From contig JAMJFZ010001133.1 of NCBI GenBank assembly GCA_026225945.1, positions 6,716,501-6,780,500 on the forward strand: a stretch of 64,000 nucleotides of DNA. The letters are read 5' to 3'. This stretch comes from Cricetomys ansorgei (taxonomy: Eukaryota; Chordata; Mammalia; Rodentia; Nesomyidae). A program made the translations under genes and the position numbers. Shown piece after piece: positions 11,765-23,558 of the stretch (position 1 is its first letter; every line of letters begins with the position of its first letter). The notes below the pieces were generated by a model. It ran no database searches. It saw only the letters and a program-made list of their open reading frames with translations, and had not been told where the DNA came from.

Positions 11765-11965
11765 AAGCTGACCTTAACTCCCTAGGTAGCCAAGGATAGC
11801 ATTGAACTTCTCATCCTTCTGATTCTGTCCAAGTACTAGGATTACAGGTGATTGCCACCACAGGAGTTTTATGGTGTCTTGGGAACTGAACCCAGGGCTT
11901 CATACATCCCAAACAAGAACTCTACCAACTTATATATAAGTTATACTAAGTTATATCCTTAGCCC
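11765..11965 (-). mobile_element. B4-type SINE (B1 part plus tRNA/ID part)
   Basis: Reverse-orientation B1-like half (CTAGGATTACAGGTGATTGCC) followed by a reverse ID/tRNA-derived half (GAACTGAACCCAGGGCTTC ... CTACCAACTTATA). This composite order is that of the B4 family. Confidence 0.75.
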
Positions 11966-12399
11966 TTTTCATCTTTTAATGACACCAGATGGCTTAGTCA
12001 CTGGAGAGAAACAAAAATATGGAAGCTAAATGAGCAAGAAAATAAGCTAGTAAAAAGTCCTCTGAGTGTACTCATTTTATTTTGGGGAGAGAGTCCCCTT
12101 GAACTGTCTCCTGCCATCTTCTCAAACTTGTGGGTAGCTCAAGGCCAACAGTAAAGACAGTCTATCTTCTCTTTGCCTTTACCACCTTACTCTTCCTAAG
12201 TGCTATTTCCATAGAAGAATCTTAGTTATTGCATAGTCACCGGGCTTCAACAGTCCCCAAGAGCACAGCATGGTTTCACTTCTCCAAGTCTTCATTGCCC
12301 ACTGTGACCATAGCCAATGGAAGTTCCAAGAGGAAAGTAATCCATCAGGCAGGTTTCAGGGTCTGACATGCCCACTGGGTGCCCCCAGGTCAGAAAAAG
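11966..12399. other. Single-copy stretch, nothing recognised
   Basis: Moderate base composition, no recognised repeat. The plus-strand frame at 12270-12515 stays open only because it runs into the AAGAG array. Confidence 0.45.
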
Positions 12400-12486
12400 A
12401 GAAAGAGAGAAAGGAGAAGAGAAGAGAAGAGAAGAGAAGAGAAGAGAAGAGAAGAGAAGAGAAGAGAAGAGAAGAGAAGAGAAGAG
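12400..12486. repeat. AAGAG pentanucleotide array
   Basis: An imperfect purine lead-in passes into about 14 nearly perfect AAGAG units (12413-12486). The strand is all purine over some 80 bases. Short frames in three phases here are artefacts. Confidence 0.95.
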
Positions 12487-15484
12487 GAGAGAGAACATGC
12501 TACAGTGCAGACTGAGGTTCTAGGAGTCTGCATAGTGACACTTCCTTGAAGCCCTGTGCCTCTAGCCCTTCTCATTCCTCCAAGTCCCTCCTGAGCATCA
12601 GCCTGATCCCCTTTGGTAGCCTCTGAACTAACCTCCACAGCTCATCTTTCTGAAATGTTGATATTTTAAAGGTGGACAATAGGAGAGTATGTATTAAATG
12701 ATGTCACATTGTGGGAAGGACAGGTAATGGATGGATGATTAATATGCACAAAGATGTTCTTGCCAGGAGGAATAGCTTGCAATGTGGCATTGTACAATCT
12801 GCTAGTTTTGGTTGGGAGTAATTTAATATATACGTTAAAATAGTTTATAGAGAAGATTGTATTTCTAACACAAAGAAATTATAAATGTTTAATATGACAT
12901 ATATGCCAATTAAACTGATCTTACTGCAACACATTATATAAATATAAATTTGGAATTATCACATTCTAATCCATAAATATGTATATTTTATGTCAATTAC
13001 TTTTTAAAATTCATGACTGACTTTACATAATGCACATAACTTAGTGAATAATACATTAGTTAACTATTCTTATTTTGTGTGAGATAAATGTTCTCTACTG
13101 CATGTCATTTTGAGTGGTCTTACTTGCTAATAATTTTATTTTTCAACACTTGATTGCTATCCAATTCATTTCAATTAAATTTCTAGTTAAATTTCAGTAA
13201 TTTGACTATTGTATTCAATAGCCAGTTACCAACAAGTCTTCAATAAACCTACATTATGGTAAATTTACTTAACTTTCTTTGAAGACTTTTTTAACTTGCC
13301 AGATATGCTGACAAGAATAAGTAGTCATTTTTTTCATGTATTGACACATACATGTGTAAACCTCAGGAACATATTTTTGAATTGAATTGCTAGATACGAA
13401 GTTTGCAGATAACAGATACTGACACAATGCAAGAATAATAAAAACAAGAAATGAAATAATTCACACTTCACCAATGCAGGATTGGGACAATTCTTCTCAA
13501 AAGCAGCAGTGTTGCAATCTTGCTTATTAAGAGAGAATATCTGCTTTTCAATATTGCATTTACTAATGTGTTAGCGGTAAAAACACATTTATGTTAGGTT
13601 GGTTGGATTTATACTAAATAATCAGAAATCAGGAAACCAGTGAAAATGTAATTTGAGATCGTTTATGTCAAGTTTGTCTACTAGCTGTTATGATGTCCAC
13701 TTCTAATTTCAACACTTGTGAAGCTGAGACAGAATTGCCACTAGTTTATTTTTATAACAATTTTCTGAATTTATTTGACAATTAGAATTATTTATATTTA
13801 AATAACCATGTTCACATATATTTTAGAAGAATACTTTGTTGAAATACATAATTTTAATACTTATGAATTTAATTTTTGATCAACAAATTAGCAAGATAGT
13901 CCTATAAGAAACTGGATAAATAATGTCTAATGCTTACTTGGTGATTTCTGTAATTTCTACATCAAAATAAAATGTTCTTAACTGTTAATGCACTGCCTAT
14001 GTAGTTCTGTAAAATTATTACTTTGAATGTATACAGTGAATTAAGGTTTACATTTTAAATTAAGGTATTAACCTAAGCTGACAGAAGAGGTCACAAAATT
14101 CACGACATGTATGCTTGTCTGTAAACAAGAACAGAAAGGCCCAGCCTAAGTTCTGATATATCAAGGACACTATATTGTGTGGATGAAAATGTTATGAAAT
14201 GACAGATAGCAAAGAAAAGACAAACATGCTTTCAAGAAGGTGCACACAGAAGTTCAGTCTACGTGCACTTAGATACAAATCACTTTGATGCTGCAGTTTA
14301 ACAGAGAAAATGGAGACATGACTGCATAATTGCAAGCGACAGATTACTCGTCTTGTCATGCACCAGGTATGGAAGACTTTTACTTGTTGGAAGTATTGTA
14401 TTGATTCTGTGTTATAAACAGCACTTAAGGATTTTATGCATCCAGATTAAATTAATCAGGTTTGTTAAATAACACGCTCTCTTTAGAAGAATGTTATATA
14501 TGGGCCCCTGCTATATATTTTTGTTTTCCTGCCACAGAAGTGTTTTATCTAAATGTGAACAATCTCTTTTTTTCTTTTTTACTTATTCCTATAATTATGT
14601 TTCAGAATTAGTCATTTGCAAAGAAGAAAAAAAAGCTTACATTATGGCAGTAAAAAGCATCTGACCCCCAGACTCACCACCTGAAATGCTCCTAACAAGC
14701 TAAGGTACTGGGTACAGAGGGTTTATTTTTAATGAATCAATAGACTCTAGCTGAGTGTCACTCTTCATGCTGGACATTGAAATTCTGGCAAAGGCTTTGT
14801 TTGTTTGTTTTCTAACTGTGAAATGTAACAGGTTACTTGAACAAGAAAAATAGAGAGTTTGGTCTATTGACTCCTGATCCGATCTATGAAATTTGCATTT
14901 TGATAAAAGACAGAACTAAAACAAACAAATGAACACATTCTACAAACTTTTTGACAATACGAGACTATATTTTTAAGTAATTTAAGAGAATATATCATAG
15001 CATACATTCAGATTCCAGATATTAAAGAAATGGAATTCTAAATTATTCTGTACCTGGATGGTGTAGGATTGTTAAAGTACTAACATCATGAAAAGGAAAA
15101 GGCATTACCCTTATACTAGTACACAGTGAAATACCAAAATAGTGCAGAAAGCATGTTATTTTCATAAAACTATCATACTATGCAAACACGGGATGAAATT
15201 TAGAACTATTACATAGTTCCTTTATTTAAGAAATACACTAAGTGCTTTTCTGATACCAGATATATATCAAAGCTATTATTTTTGACCAGGAAGAGGTCTG
15301 ATTGTCTTCATTTTCTTCAAGACTATCTTTGAGTCTCTTGGATACCATATCTGATAGAAGTGCCACTGTTCATCAAGGAGACTTGGAATATAATGGGTTG
15401 TCTTATAATGTGGTTTAGTGTAGGAAAAGCCATACTAGGGAATGTAGTAAGGTGATTTACAGAGTGAACTGCTCTAGCATAGCA
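12487..15484. other. AT-rich single-copy stretch with a B1 scrap
   Basis: Three kilobases with little recognisable repeat. A B1-like scrap lies at about 13695-13745 (CAACACTTGTGAAGCTGAG). The segment 13990-14370 is less AT-biased and might be conserved non-coding DNA. No open frame of interest. Confidence 0.45.
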
Positions 15485-15530
15485 GGGTTAGGGTTAGGGT
15501 TAGGGTTAGGGTTAGGGTTAGGGTTAGGGT
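15485..15530 (+). repeat. Interstitial telomeric repeat, (TTAGGG)n
   Basis: Seven complete GGGTTA units plus GGGT, 46 bases with no mismatch. This is vertebrate telomere sequence inside the window, flanked on both sides by ordinary AT-rich DNA. Confidence 0.98.
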
Positions 15531-16463
15531 AATATGATTTAGAGTAGGGAATTGCTGAACAAGTTTTAGCAATGGTGTGGCTTATACTGAGAACTGTGGA
15601 TCACACTGTAGCACCTTGACCTGTGGTGAGGATGGAAACTTCTATCAATTTTGTAGGTGAAAAACTTTGAATATGCAACTGAGCTACAAACTCACTCTGA
15701 GAAACACTCAAGTGAGTTCCTACAATTTTACATGCACCATGTTATAAATGGTTATAAATAGATGTTATCATTGTTTAGTTCCCCAGATCCAGCTCTGAGT
15801 ATGTGATTCCTCTCCTAGTTAGAATCCATGTACTCTTGTTTTCTACACCTTTTAGGAACTTTTTGTACTTCATTACAATGAGCAATTTTCCAAATTTGCT
15901 TTATGTGTAACTTTGGCTAGACACTTTATTTTTATATGGATCATACCTTAGCACTTTAGACTGTTTAGAAAACAGTATTTTAGTGTTAAGTATGTTCTTG
16001 CTTATAGGCCATCTCAGTGGATATATAAATATATATTTTTATAATTCAACATATATTTTATGCATTCATGTCAGTATGCTATGTATGCAAATAAATGTTT
16101 ACTTATACATATGTAAACATGAATACACAAAATAATTATATATAGGCAGGAATCTATAACCAATAAATGTATTTTCTTTTGTTTTAGTTTTCCTCTGTTG
16201 CTAGCTGTAATATGGTTATCTGAAAGAAACCTTTCTCTCACTACCTACGATATATTCGTATTTGAGATGATTATAAATAGAAAGCAGTTTCAGATTTTTG
16301 ACAAATATATTTTGAAAACATGATAAACCACTACCATGATTTTCTTTGGTCTTTAGTTTAATAATTTCAGGCAATTTTTTTTCTTTCTAACTATTGTAGG
16401 TGAGTTTGTTCTTTTACCATCCTAAAACTGAATGGGAGTTTTTATAGCAAATTTGGATTTCTT
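15531..16463. other. AT-rich stretch, nothing recognised
   Basis: No recognised repeat or exon; an AT-rich block lies at 16021-16150. Confidence 0.45.
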
Positions 16464-16496
16464 TCTTTTTTTTTTTTTTTTTTTTCAGAATTCTTA

Positions 16497-16617
16497 CCCT
16501 GACTTCCCTAAGTGATGGACTGGGACTTAGAAGTTTAAGGTGAAATAAATCCTGTCCTTCCCATGTTGCCTTGTTCATGGTGTTTCTTCACAACAATAGT
16601 AACCCTAACTAGGACAT
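16497..16617 (+). mobile_element. 3' part of a MaLR-like LTR
   Basis: The sequence GAAATAAATCCTGTCCTTCC, TTCATGGTGTTTCTTCACAA and AGTAACCCTAACTAGGACA matches the 3' half of a very common rodent LTR repeat whose end is CTAAGACA. The same terminal layout is seen in primate MST/THE1 MaLRs. It is preceded by a poly-T run (16465-16486). Exact subfamily (ORR1 or MT type) not resolved. Confidence 0.6.
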
Positions 16618-16899
16618 CTATAATTTGTTTTACTTTAGCACTATGTTTACAGATCATTTAGTGACTTGACACATTCAATGATTTTGAGAATCAGAGTTCT
16701 ACTTTTGTTTACATGCCTAATTTTTATTCTCTGTCATCCCTGTTCTTCCATTCATAATTTCTCTCTTGTGAAGCCTCCACACTTCATGCTGCCCCATCCC
16801 CATTCCTAAGTCTCAGGTCCATATACCCACAGATCCATTTTGCCTGAAACCCTGTGCACAGATATATCAGTACTCCAGAATATTTTCCTACCAGCAATA

Positions 16900-17224
16900 C
16901 ACAGCCACCCATACTCTTAAAAACCAGAGAAGAAACAGAAAGAGAAGGAAAAAAAAAATCAACTCAAAAAAGAGAAGACCAGAAATCATCACCAAGAATT
17001 ACAATCTTCTGAATTCCAGATGCCTAGACATTAGTATAAAAACACAACCTATAAAAACCAGAACAATATGTCTCCACTAGAGGTATAGCAAACCTATTAC
17101 AGCAGGCCCTGTATATTCCAACATAGCTGAAGCATTAAAAAAAAAAAAACCCTTAAAACAGCCTTTTATAGAAATAAAAGAAAATAACGAAAAAATGTCT
17201 GAAGACTCAAAAAACAGTGGAATG
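16900..17224 (+). mobile_element. LINE-1 (Lx-type) 5' region and start of ORF1
   Basis: Matches the rodent Lx LINE-1 leader and first ORF1 codons: CCAGATGCCTAGACATTAG, AACAATATGTCTCCACTAGA, CCTATTACAGCAGGCCCTG and CATAGCTGAAGCATTA. An in-frame stop follows soon after ATGTCTCCACTAGAG, so it is non-coding. It stops abruptly at the LTR that begins at 17225. Sequence from about 16700 may be more of the 5' UTR. Confidence 0.7.
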
Positions 17225-17376
17225 TGTAAAGGAATAGGTCTGTGTGAAAGCTAGGAAAGGTCTATATTCCAGGGGTCTATATGAAGGAATCATATTCAGA
17301 GGCCCTTGTGATCTGGATGGAATGTAGAAAGAATGTTAAGAATGTTGATACAAACCTTTAATCTCAGTATTCAGTT
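17225..17376 (+). mobile_element. Truncated ERV LTR (first 150 bp)
   Basis: Begins TGTAAAGGAATAGGTCTGTG and is collinear with the first 150 bases of the LTR at 23559, including CTTTAATCTCAGTATTCAG. It stops exactly where the MaLR-like element begins, and the rest of the LTR does not resume beyond that element. Confidence 0.8.
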
Positions 17377-18840
17377 ATGTTTCTATTGCTGTGAAGAGAC
17401 ACTGTGACTAAGGTAACACTTACAAAGGAAAATGTTTGATTGAGGATGACTTATTGTTCAGAGGTTTAGTCCTTTATCATCATGGCGTGGCAACATGTAG
17501 GCAGATATGGTGCTGGAGAGGTAGCTGAGAGTTCTACTTTTAGATTAGCAGACAGCAGAAAGAGAGAATGACGCTAGGACTGGCTTGAGTATCTGAAACC
17601 CCAAAGCCCATCCCCAGTGACACACTTCCACTCAGAAGTGCACACCTACTCTAATATGATAGCCCTACCTCCCAAAAAGGCCACTCGCTATTGGCCTATA
17701 GGATACATTTTTTTTCTAACCACCACATTCCAGCTGTGTCCCCCCATAGACTTTTAGGCATATCAAAATGCAAAACTGCATTTAGTCCAACTTCAAACGT
17801 TCCTATAATCTATCATAGTATCATCACTGTTTAACGATCCAAAATTAAACATCTCTTCTGTGTCTCATGCAATCTTTTTACTGTAATCACCTGTAAAATC
17901 AAAATAAAAAGGCGAATCTCATATTTCCAAAATATAATGGCAGAGGATGTACATTAGTGTTCCAAAAGGGAGGAAAGAGAGCACACTGAGGAAATACTGG
18001 ACCAAAGCAAACCCAAAACCCAGTTGAGCAAACTCTAAATTCAGCATCTTCATGTCTGATGTCAAAGCAATCTTTCGATCATCAGCTCATTTCAGCTTTG
18101 TTGACTGCAGCACAGTTCTCTGGTGAGCTGGCTCAACTCCCTGTTAGTAGCTTTTCTGGGCTTGCAACCCATAGTTCTGGTATTAGCAGCATCATGGAAT
18201 CTCCAAGGAAATAGAGGCTTTACTTTCACAGCTTCAAGCAATACCTCCCTTAAAACTTTGTGCAAAGACACGACTGACACACATACCTGCCTCTATGGCT
18301 TTCCTTAGACATGGAGGGAGATTCCATAAACCCTTTCTTCAATACTTGATTCTAAAGTCAGAATCACATGGTCAAAACTGTCAACTTTGGCTGCATTCTA
18401 GGACTAAAGCATACTCCCTTCTTCAAATACATTTTCACTACCTATTTCCAGTGGTTTCCATCAATGCCTAAGCTTGGCTGTCCTGAATCTTTCTCTGTAG
18501 ACAGGCTGGCCTTAAATTGAGGGATCCACAAGCCTCTGCCTTTTTTGTGCTAGAATTAAAGATGTACACTACCATGCCTGATACAGGAAGGTATTCTGAG
18601 TGCTATCAAAAAAAGAAATGTAAACATCAACACAGCCACAAACCCTGTGACTACAATAATATCTGCCTACAGAATATGCTAGAGGAATGTTAGCACAAAG
18701 CTTGTAGAAGTATTCAATCATTAAATGATTTACGAACAACTCCGCAAGATAGAACCCATACCTGGTACTGCTTGGGTGACCAAAAATCGGAGATTAGATA
18801 GGGTCTTCTGGATAAACCAAATAATATTGGTCTTAAAAAA
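17377..18840 (-). mobile_element. MaLR-like element: LTR and about 1.1 kb internal sequence
   Basis: The block at 17377-17735 is the reverse of the common rodent LTR (TTTCTATTGCTGTGAAGAGA, TTATCATCATGGCGTGGCAA, CCCCAGTGACACACTTCCA). It continues into a known-looking internal stretch (GCAAAACTGCATTTAGTCCA, TCAGCTTTGTTGACTGCAG, CATGGAATCTCCAAGGAAAT) to about 18840, interrupted by a B1 at 18476-18584. MaLRs have no env and are usually non-coding, as here. Family name from memory, hence the modest confidence. Confidence 0.55.
18476..18584 (-). mobile_element. Diverged B1 SINE
   Basis: Reverse B1 blocks GTAGACAGGCTGGCCTTAAA, AAGCCTCTGCC and GTGCTAGAATTAAAGATGTA. It lies inside the MaLR-like internal sequence. 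Confidence 0.85.
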
Positions 18841-18889
18841 GATGAAAAATATCATAGTAATAAAATGACTCTTAATTACATTCTGCTAT

Positions 18890-19320
18890 TCTAATAGACC
18901 TGTGTTTTGTTCAACCATCATCTGAGAGGCTTCTTCCGGGAGCGTACGGTAACAAATATAAAGACACATAGCCAGACATTGCAGAGTGATATACTTTGTA
19001 ACACTCAGCCTTAAATGTGCTGTCTTCATTCTCCCCTCATAGCTCAGGGAACTCATGGAAGAGGAGCTCAAAAGAGTACAAGAGCCAAATGGGATGAAAC
19101 ACACAAACAAAGCATGGATCTCTAAATAAACATGATCAAAGTTTATATGAATTCACAAAGACTGAAGTAGAAGTCACAGGGCCTGCAAGGGTCTGCACCT
19201 GTCTAGTGTGTTATTGGGATTCCTGAGTGTCCACAGGAATGAGTCTTTGTATATGATTCTTGTATCTTCTTTGGGACTCTTTTCCTCCTGTTAATTATTC
19301 CTTTCCAACTTTTTTTTTTC
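18890..19320 (+). mobile_element. LINE-1 (Lx-type) 3' UTR fragment
   Basis: Recognised by CTGAGAGGCTTCTTCCGGGA, CATAGCTCAGGGAACTCATG, CACAAAGACTGAAGTAGAAG, GCCTGCAAGGGTCTGCACC and TTGGGACTCTTTTCCTCCTG, all in the order of rodent LINE-1 3' UTRs. It ends without a clear poly-A tail. Confidence 0.8.
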
Positions 19321-21283
19321 TTCTCTCGAATTTCACAAATGAACTGGTGAAATTTCACTAATTTCTTTTACCTCTGAAATTTAACTTACAAGATGTGAAG
19401 TTAAAGTTAAGTCACCATCAAAATGTGATTTTTTTTCTATAAATTTAAAATAGTTTAAATCCATATTCCTTGCTTCTCTATCATTGTTTACTTCAGGCTT
19501 TTATATGTGCATGTGTTATCATGTTGGACCTACATTGCATAATTTGGAAAATATAGCTATTAGCAATTTTAGTATAAGTGTTGGAGTAAATGGGGAGCTG
19601 ATTTTACCTTCAGAATGTGTGTAGTATGTGTTTATACCTGGCAGAAGCCACTGAAGCTCTGTTATTTCCACTGCCCATCAAAAATGCCATAAAGATCACA
19701 ATGACACAAAGCTTTAGGCAGTGGAGTGGCTCTAAGAGAGCAAGGCTCTTTCTGAAGCCTCTCCTCAGTGAGTGTCTTCTTGTTCCTTGTCATTTTAAAT
19801 GCTACATTGTTTCTTTCAGCAGCCGAATCTTCAATTTCTAAAAGTACAGAATCTACTCCAAATAGGAGGCATGAAGGGCAAAAAATGAGTCTTCTAGTGG
19901 CTAGTTATCTTGTAGAACTCAGCCTGTGCCTTAATAGAGAAAACTCCTGAAATGTGAAAGATTAGATCATTCAAGGACAATGGTCTGTTTTGTCTGTGGA
20001 CAAGTAATCTACGGGGATGTCACTCTATTCAGCTGAATTTCACATCTAATGCCACCACCTCTATATTCAGACGTATATCAATAGTCATAAAGGAGTTATT
20101 CTTTCAAATGTGTGAACACATAAAGGCCAATTATGTTATATTCATCAAATAAAAATGTAATTTGCTGTATTATGATTTGAGGTACTCTGACTAGCCTCAG
20201 GATGTTCTTAATTGAGTCTTGTACTTCTGAAGATGAGAAGGCATGATGAATGTCATGTGAAGTTGGAGAAAATAGCACAAGTCCCTTTCTCTCTTTATTT
20301 TTTTGCTAAGCGTGCATGACTGAGATGCCCTTCCTTGAGGATATAGTTGTTACAACATAGTAATAATTTTTAAAGGGGTTTGAATATGTGCATTTCTGTG
20401 AGCAGCAACTTGTAATGAAATGTTGATTCCCAGAGATGGAAAAGGCAGCTCATAATTGGACATACTAATATTAATAACAATTTTTTACCATTTTATAAGG
20501 TTGCTGAAGAGAGGTCCAAGATATTCTCAACTATGATGTATCTAAAGTACATGGGGTCCTAGGTAATGCATTATTTAGCAAATACACTAAAGAAACTCAG
20601 TTATGCACAATTACTGCCAGAAACTTTATTATTTTTCTTCCTTAAAAACATATTATTCTTTATGAACAAGCTTCCAAACTAGAAGTCTTTGTTATATTCA
20701 GTATTTGAAGGGGTCCTGAAAAATCAACACAATTCACGAAGTTATTATGACCATATTCTTTAAAACCGTATTGGCACATTCTTTAATCAAAGCAAGGTAA
20801 TCATAAAATGCTTGATAACACTAGGTAGAATAACAAAGTACAATTTAATCTTTATTTTTTTCATACTTTCTCGTAGCTCAGCCATAATTTGTCTTGTAGT
20901 CTAAAAGTTTCATAATAACTGCTTATTGCATCTGTATTATAACATCCCCTAATTTCTGTATAAGAATTCATTAAAGGAATACCCAATCTATAATATATTA
21001 TGAAATATATGCATAAAACTTTTGTTATTATATTTCAGAAAGTACTGATTTTGCCTAGTCCCTAGATAATAAAGCAAACAGTATATTTATATTGATATGC
21101 TATTAGATGCATCCAATGTGAGTGATATTTCATAAGATTTTATAGTAGCTTAATTCAGCACTAAGGCTGATACAATATACTACTGGATTGTGGAGATATT
21201 TATTTTATTTTAATTTCTAAGTTGATATACAAGGCATTAGATTTAATTGTGACATTTTGTGTTGAATAAGAATGGCCCACTAA
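19321..21283. other. AT-rich stretch, nothing recognised
   Basis: No repeat family recognised. Frames of 60-74 codons (for example 19617-19841 plus) have no recognisable feature. Confidence 0.45.
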
Positions 21284-21685
21284 TGTTCATATATTTGAAT
21301 GCTTAGTCTTCAGGGAGTGAACATATTTGAGAATTAGAATTTATGGCCTAGCTGGAGTGGGTGTACTCTTGTTGGAGTGATTTTAGTCTTGTTGGAGTAG
21401 GTATGGCCTTGTAGGAGGAATGTATCAATAGAGGTGAGCTTTGAGACTTCAAAATGCCAAGCCACACCTAATGTGTTTCTCTATTCCTGCTGCTTGTGGA
21501 TCTTGATATAGAACTCTCAGCAACTTTCCCAGAACCATGTCTGGCTGCTTGCTGATATGCCCTTTCAGAGATGATAATGGACTAAACCTCTAAAACTGTA
21601 AGTAAGCCCCAACTCGATGTTTTCTTTTATCAGAGTTGCCATGGTCACAGTGTCTCTTCACAGTAATAGAATACTGACTATGACA
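21284..21685 (+). mobile_element. MaLR-like LTR, nearly full length
   Basis: About 400 bp from TGTTCATATATTTGAATG to ACTGACTATGACA (TG...CA ends). It contains GGAGTAGGTATGGCCTTGTA, TATAGAACTCTCAGCAACTT, GATGATAATGGACTAAACCT and CATGGTCACAGTGTCTCTTC. It is the plus-strand counterpart of the LTR at 17377-17735. Confidence 0.7.
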
Positions 21686-21794
21686 TGTGTCAAAGTAAAT
21701 TTTCTTCCACAGTTATTTTCTCATTCCCCCTGACTTCTGACTCACCTTTGAAGCTTTCACAACCCTTCTTTAGGTTTATAATTCAAATATGTAC

Positions 21795-21902
21795 TTTTGA
21801 GAGAGAGAGAGGAAGAAGTAAGGGAAGGGAACAGAAGAAAAGGGAAGAGAAAAGAGGAAAAATGAAAGAAAAAGTAAAGGGAAGAGAAGAGAAAAGAAGT
21901 AT
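21795..21902. repeat. Purine-rich low-complexity tract
   Basis: About 100 bases of almost unbroken A and G (GAGAGAGAGGAAGAAG, AAGAGAAAAGAGGAA and similar). It explains the Lys/Glu/Arg-rich plus-strand frame at 21685-21909. Confidence 0.9.
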
Positions 21903-21909
21903 AATGTGA

Positions 21910-22590
21910 ATAGTAGTGATTAGATTTATTTTTTATATAGGACTTTATAATGCATTCTGCTTGCTGTTTTTGTAGATTTTTGATTGGTATATCAAAGATT
22001 TGAATCTTTCCCATGTGTATTGCATCATGTTCATTAGCTGCAGCATCTCGATCTACATAGTAACATCACGATCAGGCTAATCTTGGAGCTTAGCTGTTTT
22101 TGTAGCTTCTCTATTGTAAATAATCTTCTTCATTCCATCTTTCCACTTTGCTCTTTTTCAAAATTATATTATTCCAGCTACTTTTCTCTTTGATGAATCT
22201 AAAATCTCTGAGAGAGATAATTTAAATGGAATTACTTTATCTCAAATTTGTAGAGGATTCAGTCTGTCAAGGCTGGGAGGGCATAATGGATTAGAAATGT
22301 TAATAGCATAAAGAGCCAGAGAGTGAAAAAGATTGGAACATGAGCACTTAGCTGGCCTTCTCCTTTTTCTAATAGTCCCCTGCCCAGTTAAACACTTTCA
22401 CATCCCACTCAAGAAGGATCTTCCTTCTCTTGTTAATTTTCTTTGGAAATAGCCTCATACACACATAGGCACACTTCACCAATGTTCTAGATGATTCTAA
22501 ACCTTATCAAGTTGACCATGAAGATGACAGTTATGAAACACAGACTATACAGAGCAACCAGTCATAAACCTTTGCTTTTGGGTAGAGGAT
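21910..22590. other. Single-copy stretch, nothing recognised
   Basis: No recognised repeat. A direct echo of GCTGTTTTTGTAG occurs at 21963 and 22096 but has no wider context. Confidence 0.4.
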
Positions 22591-22724
22591 CTATCTAGGT
22601 TTCTCAGTGTTCCAGCCTTTCTCTCCCTGCCATTGCCTGCCAGCTGGATTCAGTTCTCCACACTGACTGGGCATGGAGATAATAGACAGGAGCATGGGAG
22701 GAGGAGTGAGGGAAAGGAAAGGTA

Positions 22725-23215
22725 TGTTGGCCCCGACTGGGGCAAATCTGATCCACTAAGCCAAGAATCATCCATCTTACAAGGTAGAAGAAAAAAATCC
22801 TAAGACTAATTTCTGATGGAAGCTGAAGTCGCTTTAATGCAGTATATAGGTTACATATATAGGGCCACAAGAGGTGGGTCTTTGGTACCCAGGGTTAGGA
22901 TCCATTGGTTAAGACAAGGATATTGGAGTAGCCTTATTTGTAAGTGAGGCTCAAGTCTAAGTGTTGAGGTCTTGCAAGGACACCTTCTACATAAGGTGTG
23001 GTCTCATAGGGAAAAAGAGGAAGGCACCTTATCAGTAAATGGACCCACCCCTAGGCTTCCAGCTACAGCACAGAAAAGCACCAACCAAGCTGCATTCCTT
23101 TGCTTCTGTGAAGCAGGCACTATTTAATATTTTAGCTGGATTTTGGACAAGGCTCCTATTCTCATCTCCTGGGATGATGCAGGGTTCCAAGCCAGCTTCA
23201 ACCCACTCTTAGCTC
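22725..23215 (-). mobile_element. Possible ERV LTR, minus strand
   Basis: On the minus strand a TATATATGTAA motif is followed by CATTAAAG (a poly-A-signal-like word), then a stretch ending CCAGTCGGGGCCAACA at 22725. This resembles the U3-R-U5 order and CA end of an ERVK LTR. I could not find a matching TG start or a target-site duplication, so the far end is a guess. Confidence 0.35.
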
Positions 23216-23558
23216 TATGAAAGTTCCACAGATCTACATGAATTATTTTAATTTTTTCTTTATAAAACACTTATTCATGTCTATGAATTCAACTGTTAAT
23301 ATAAATGCAGGGTCATTATATGTTCATTTCATCCTTTAGATTAGATTAGAATCCAACATTTCTTTGTTTCTTCTTTTTTTTTTTTTTCAATTTTATCCAC
23401 TGGTAGTTCCTTAAGTTGACTCTTATATCTTTTCAATATCTCTGTGTGCACTTCTGTGTTCTAGATTTTTTTAGTCCTGCATGATGCCCTTAGAATTGAG
23501 TCTATAAACATGTTAGGATTTTTAATGTTCAGTTGCTGCCAGTTTGAAGATACTCATA

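Noticed and set aside
12270..12638. Lys/Glu/Arg-rich and Ser/Leu-rich frames on both strands
   Set aside because: Produced by the AAGAG pentanucleotide array.
22719..22790. AAGGTA / AAGGTAG as a duplication around the possible 22.7-kb LTR
   Set aside because: The second word is only about 55 bases away, too close to bound an LTR.
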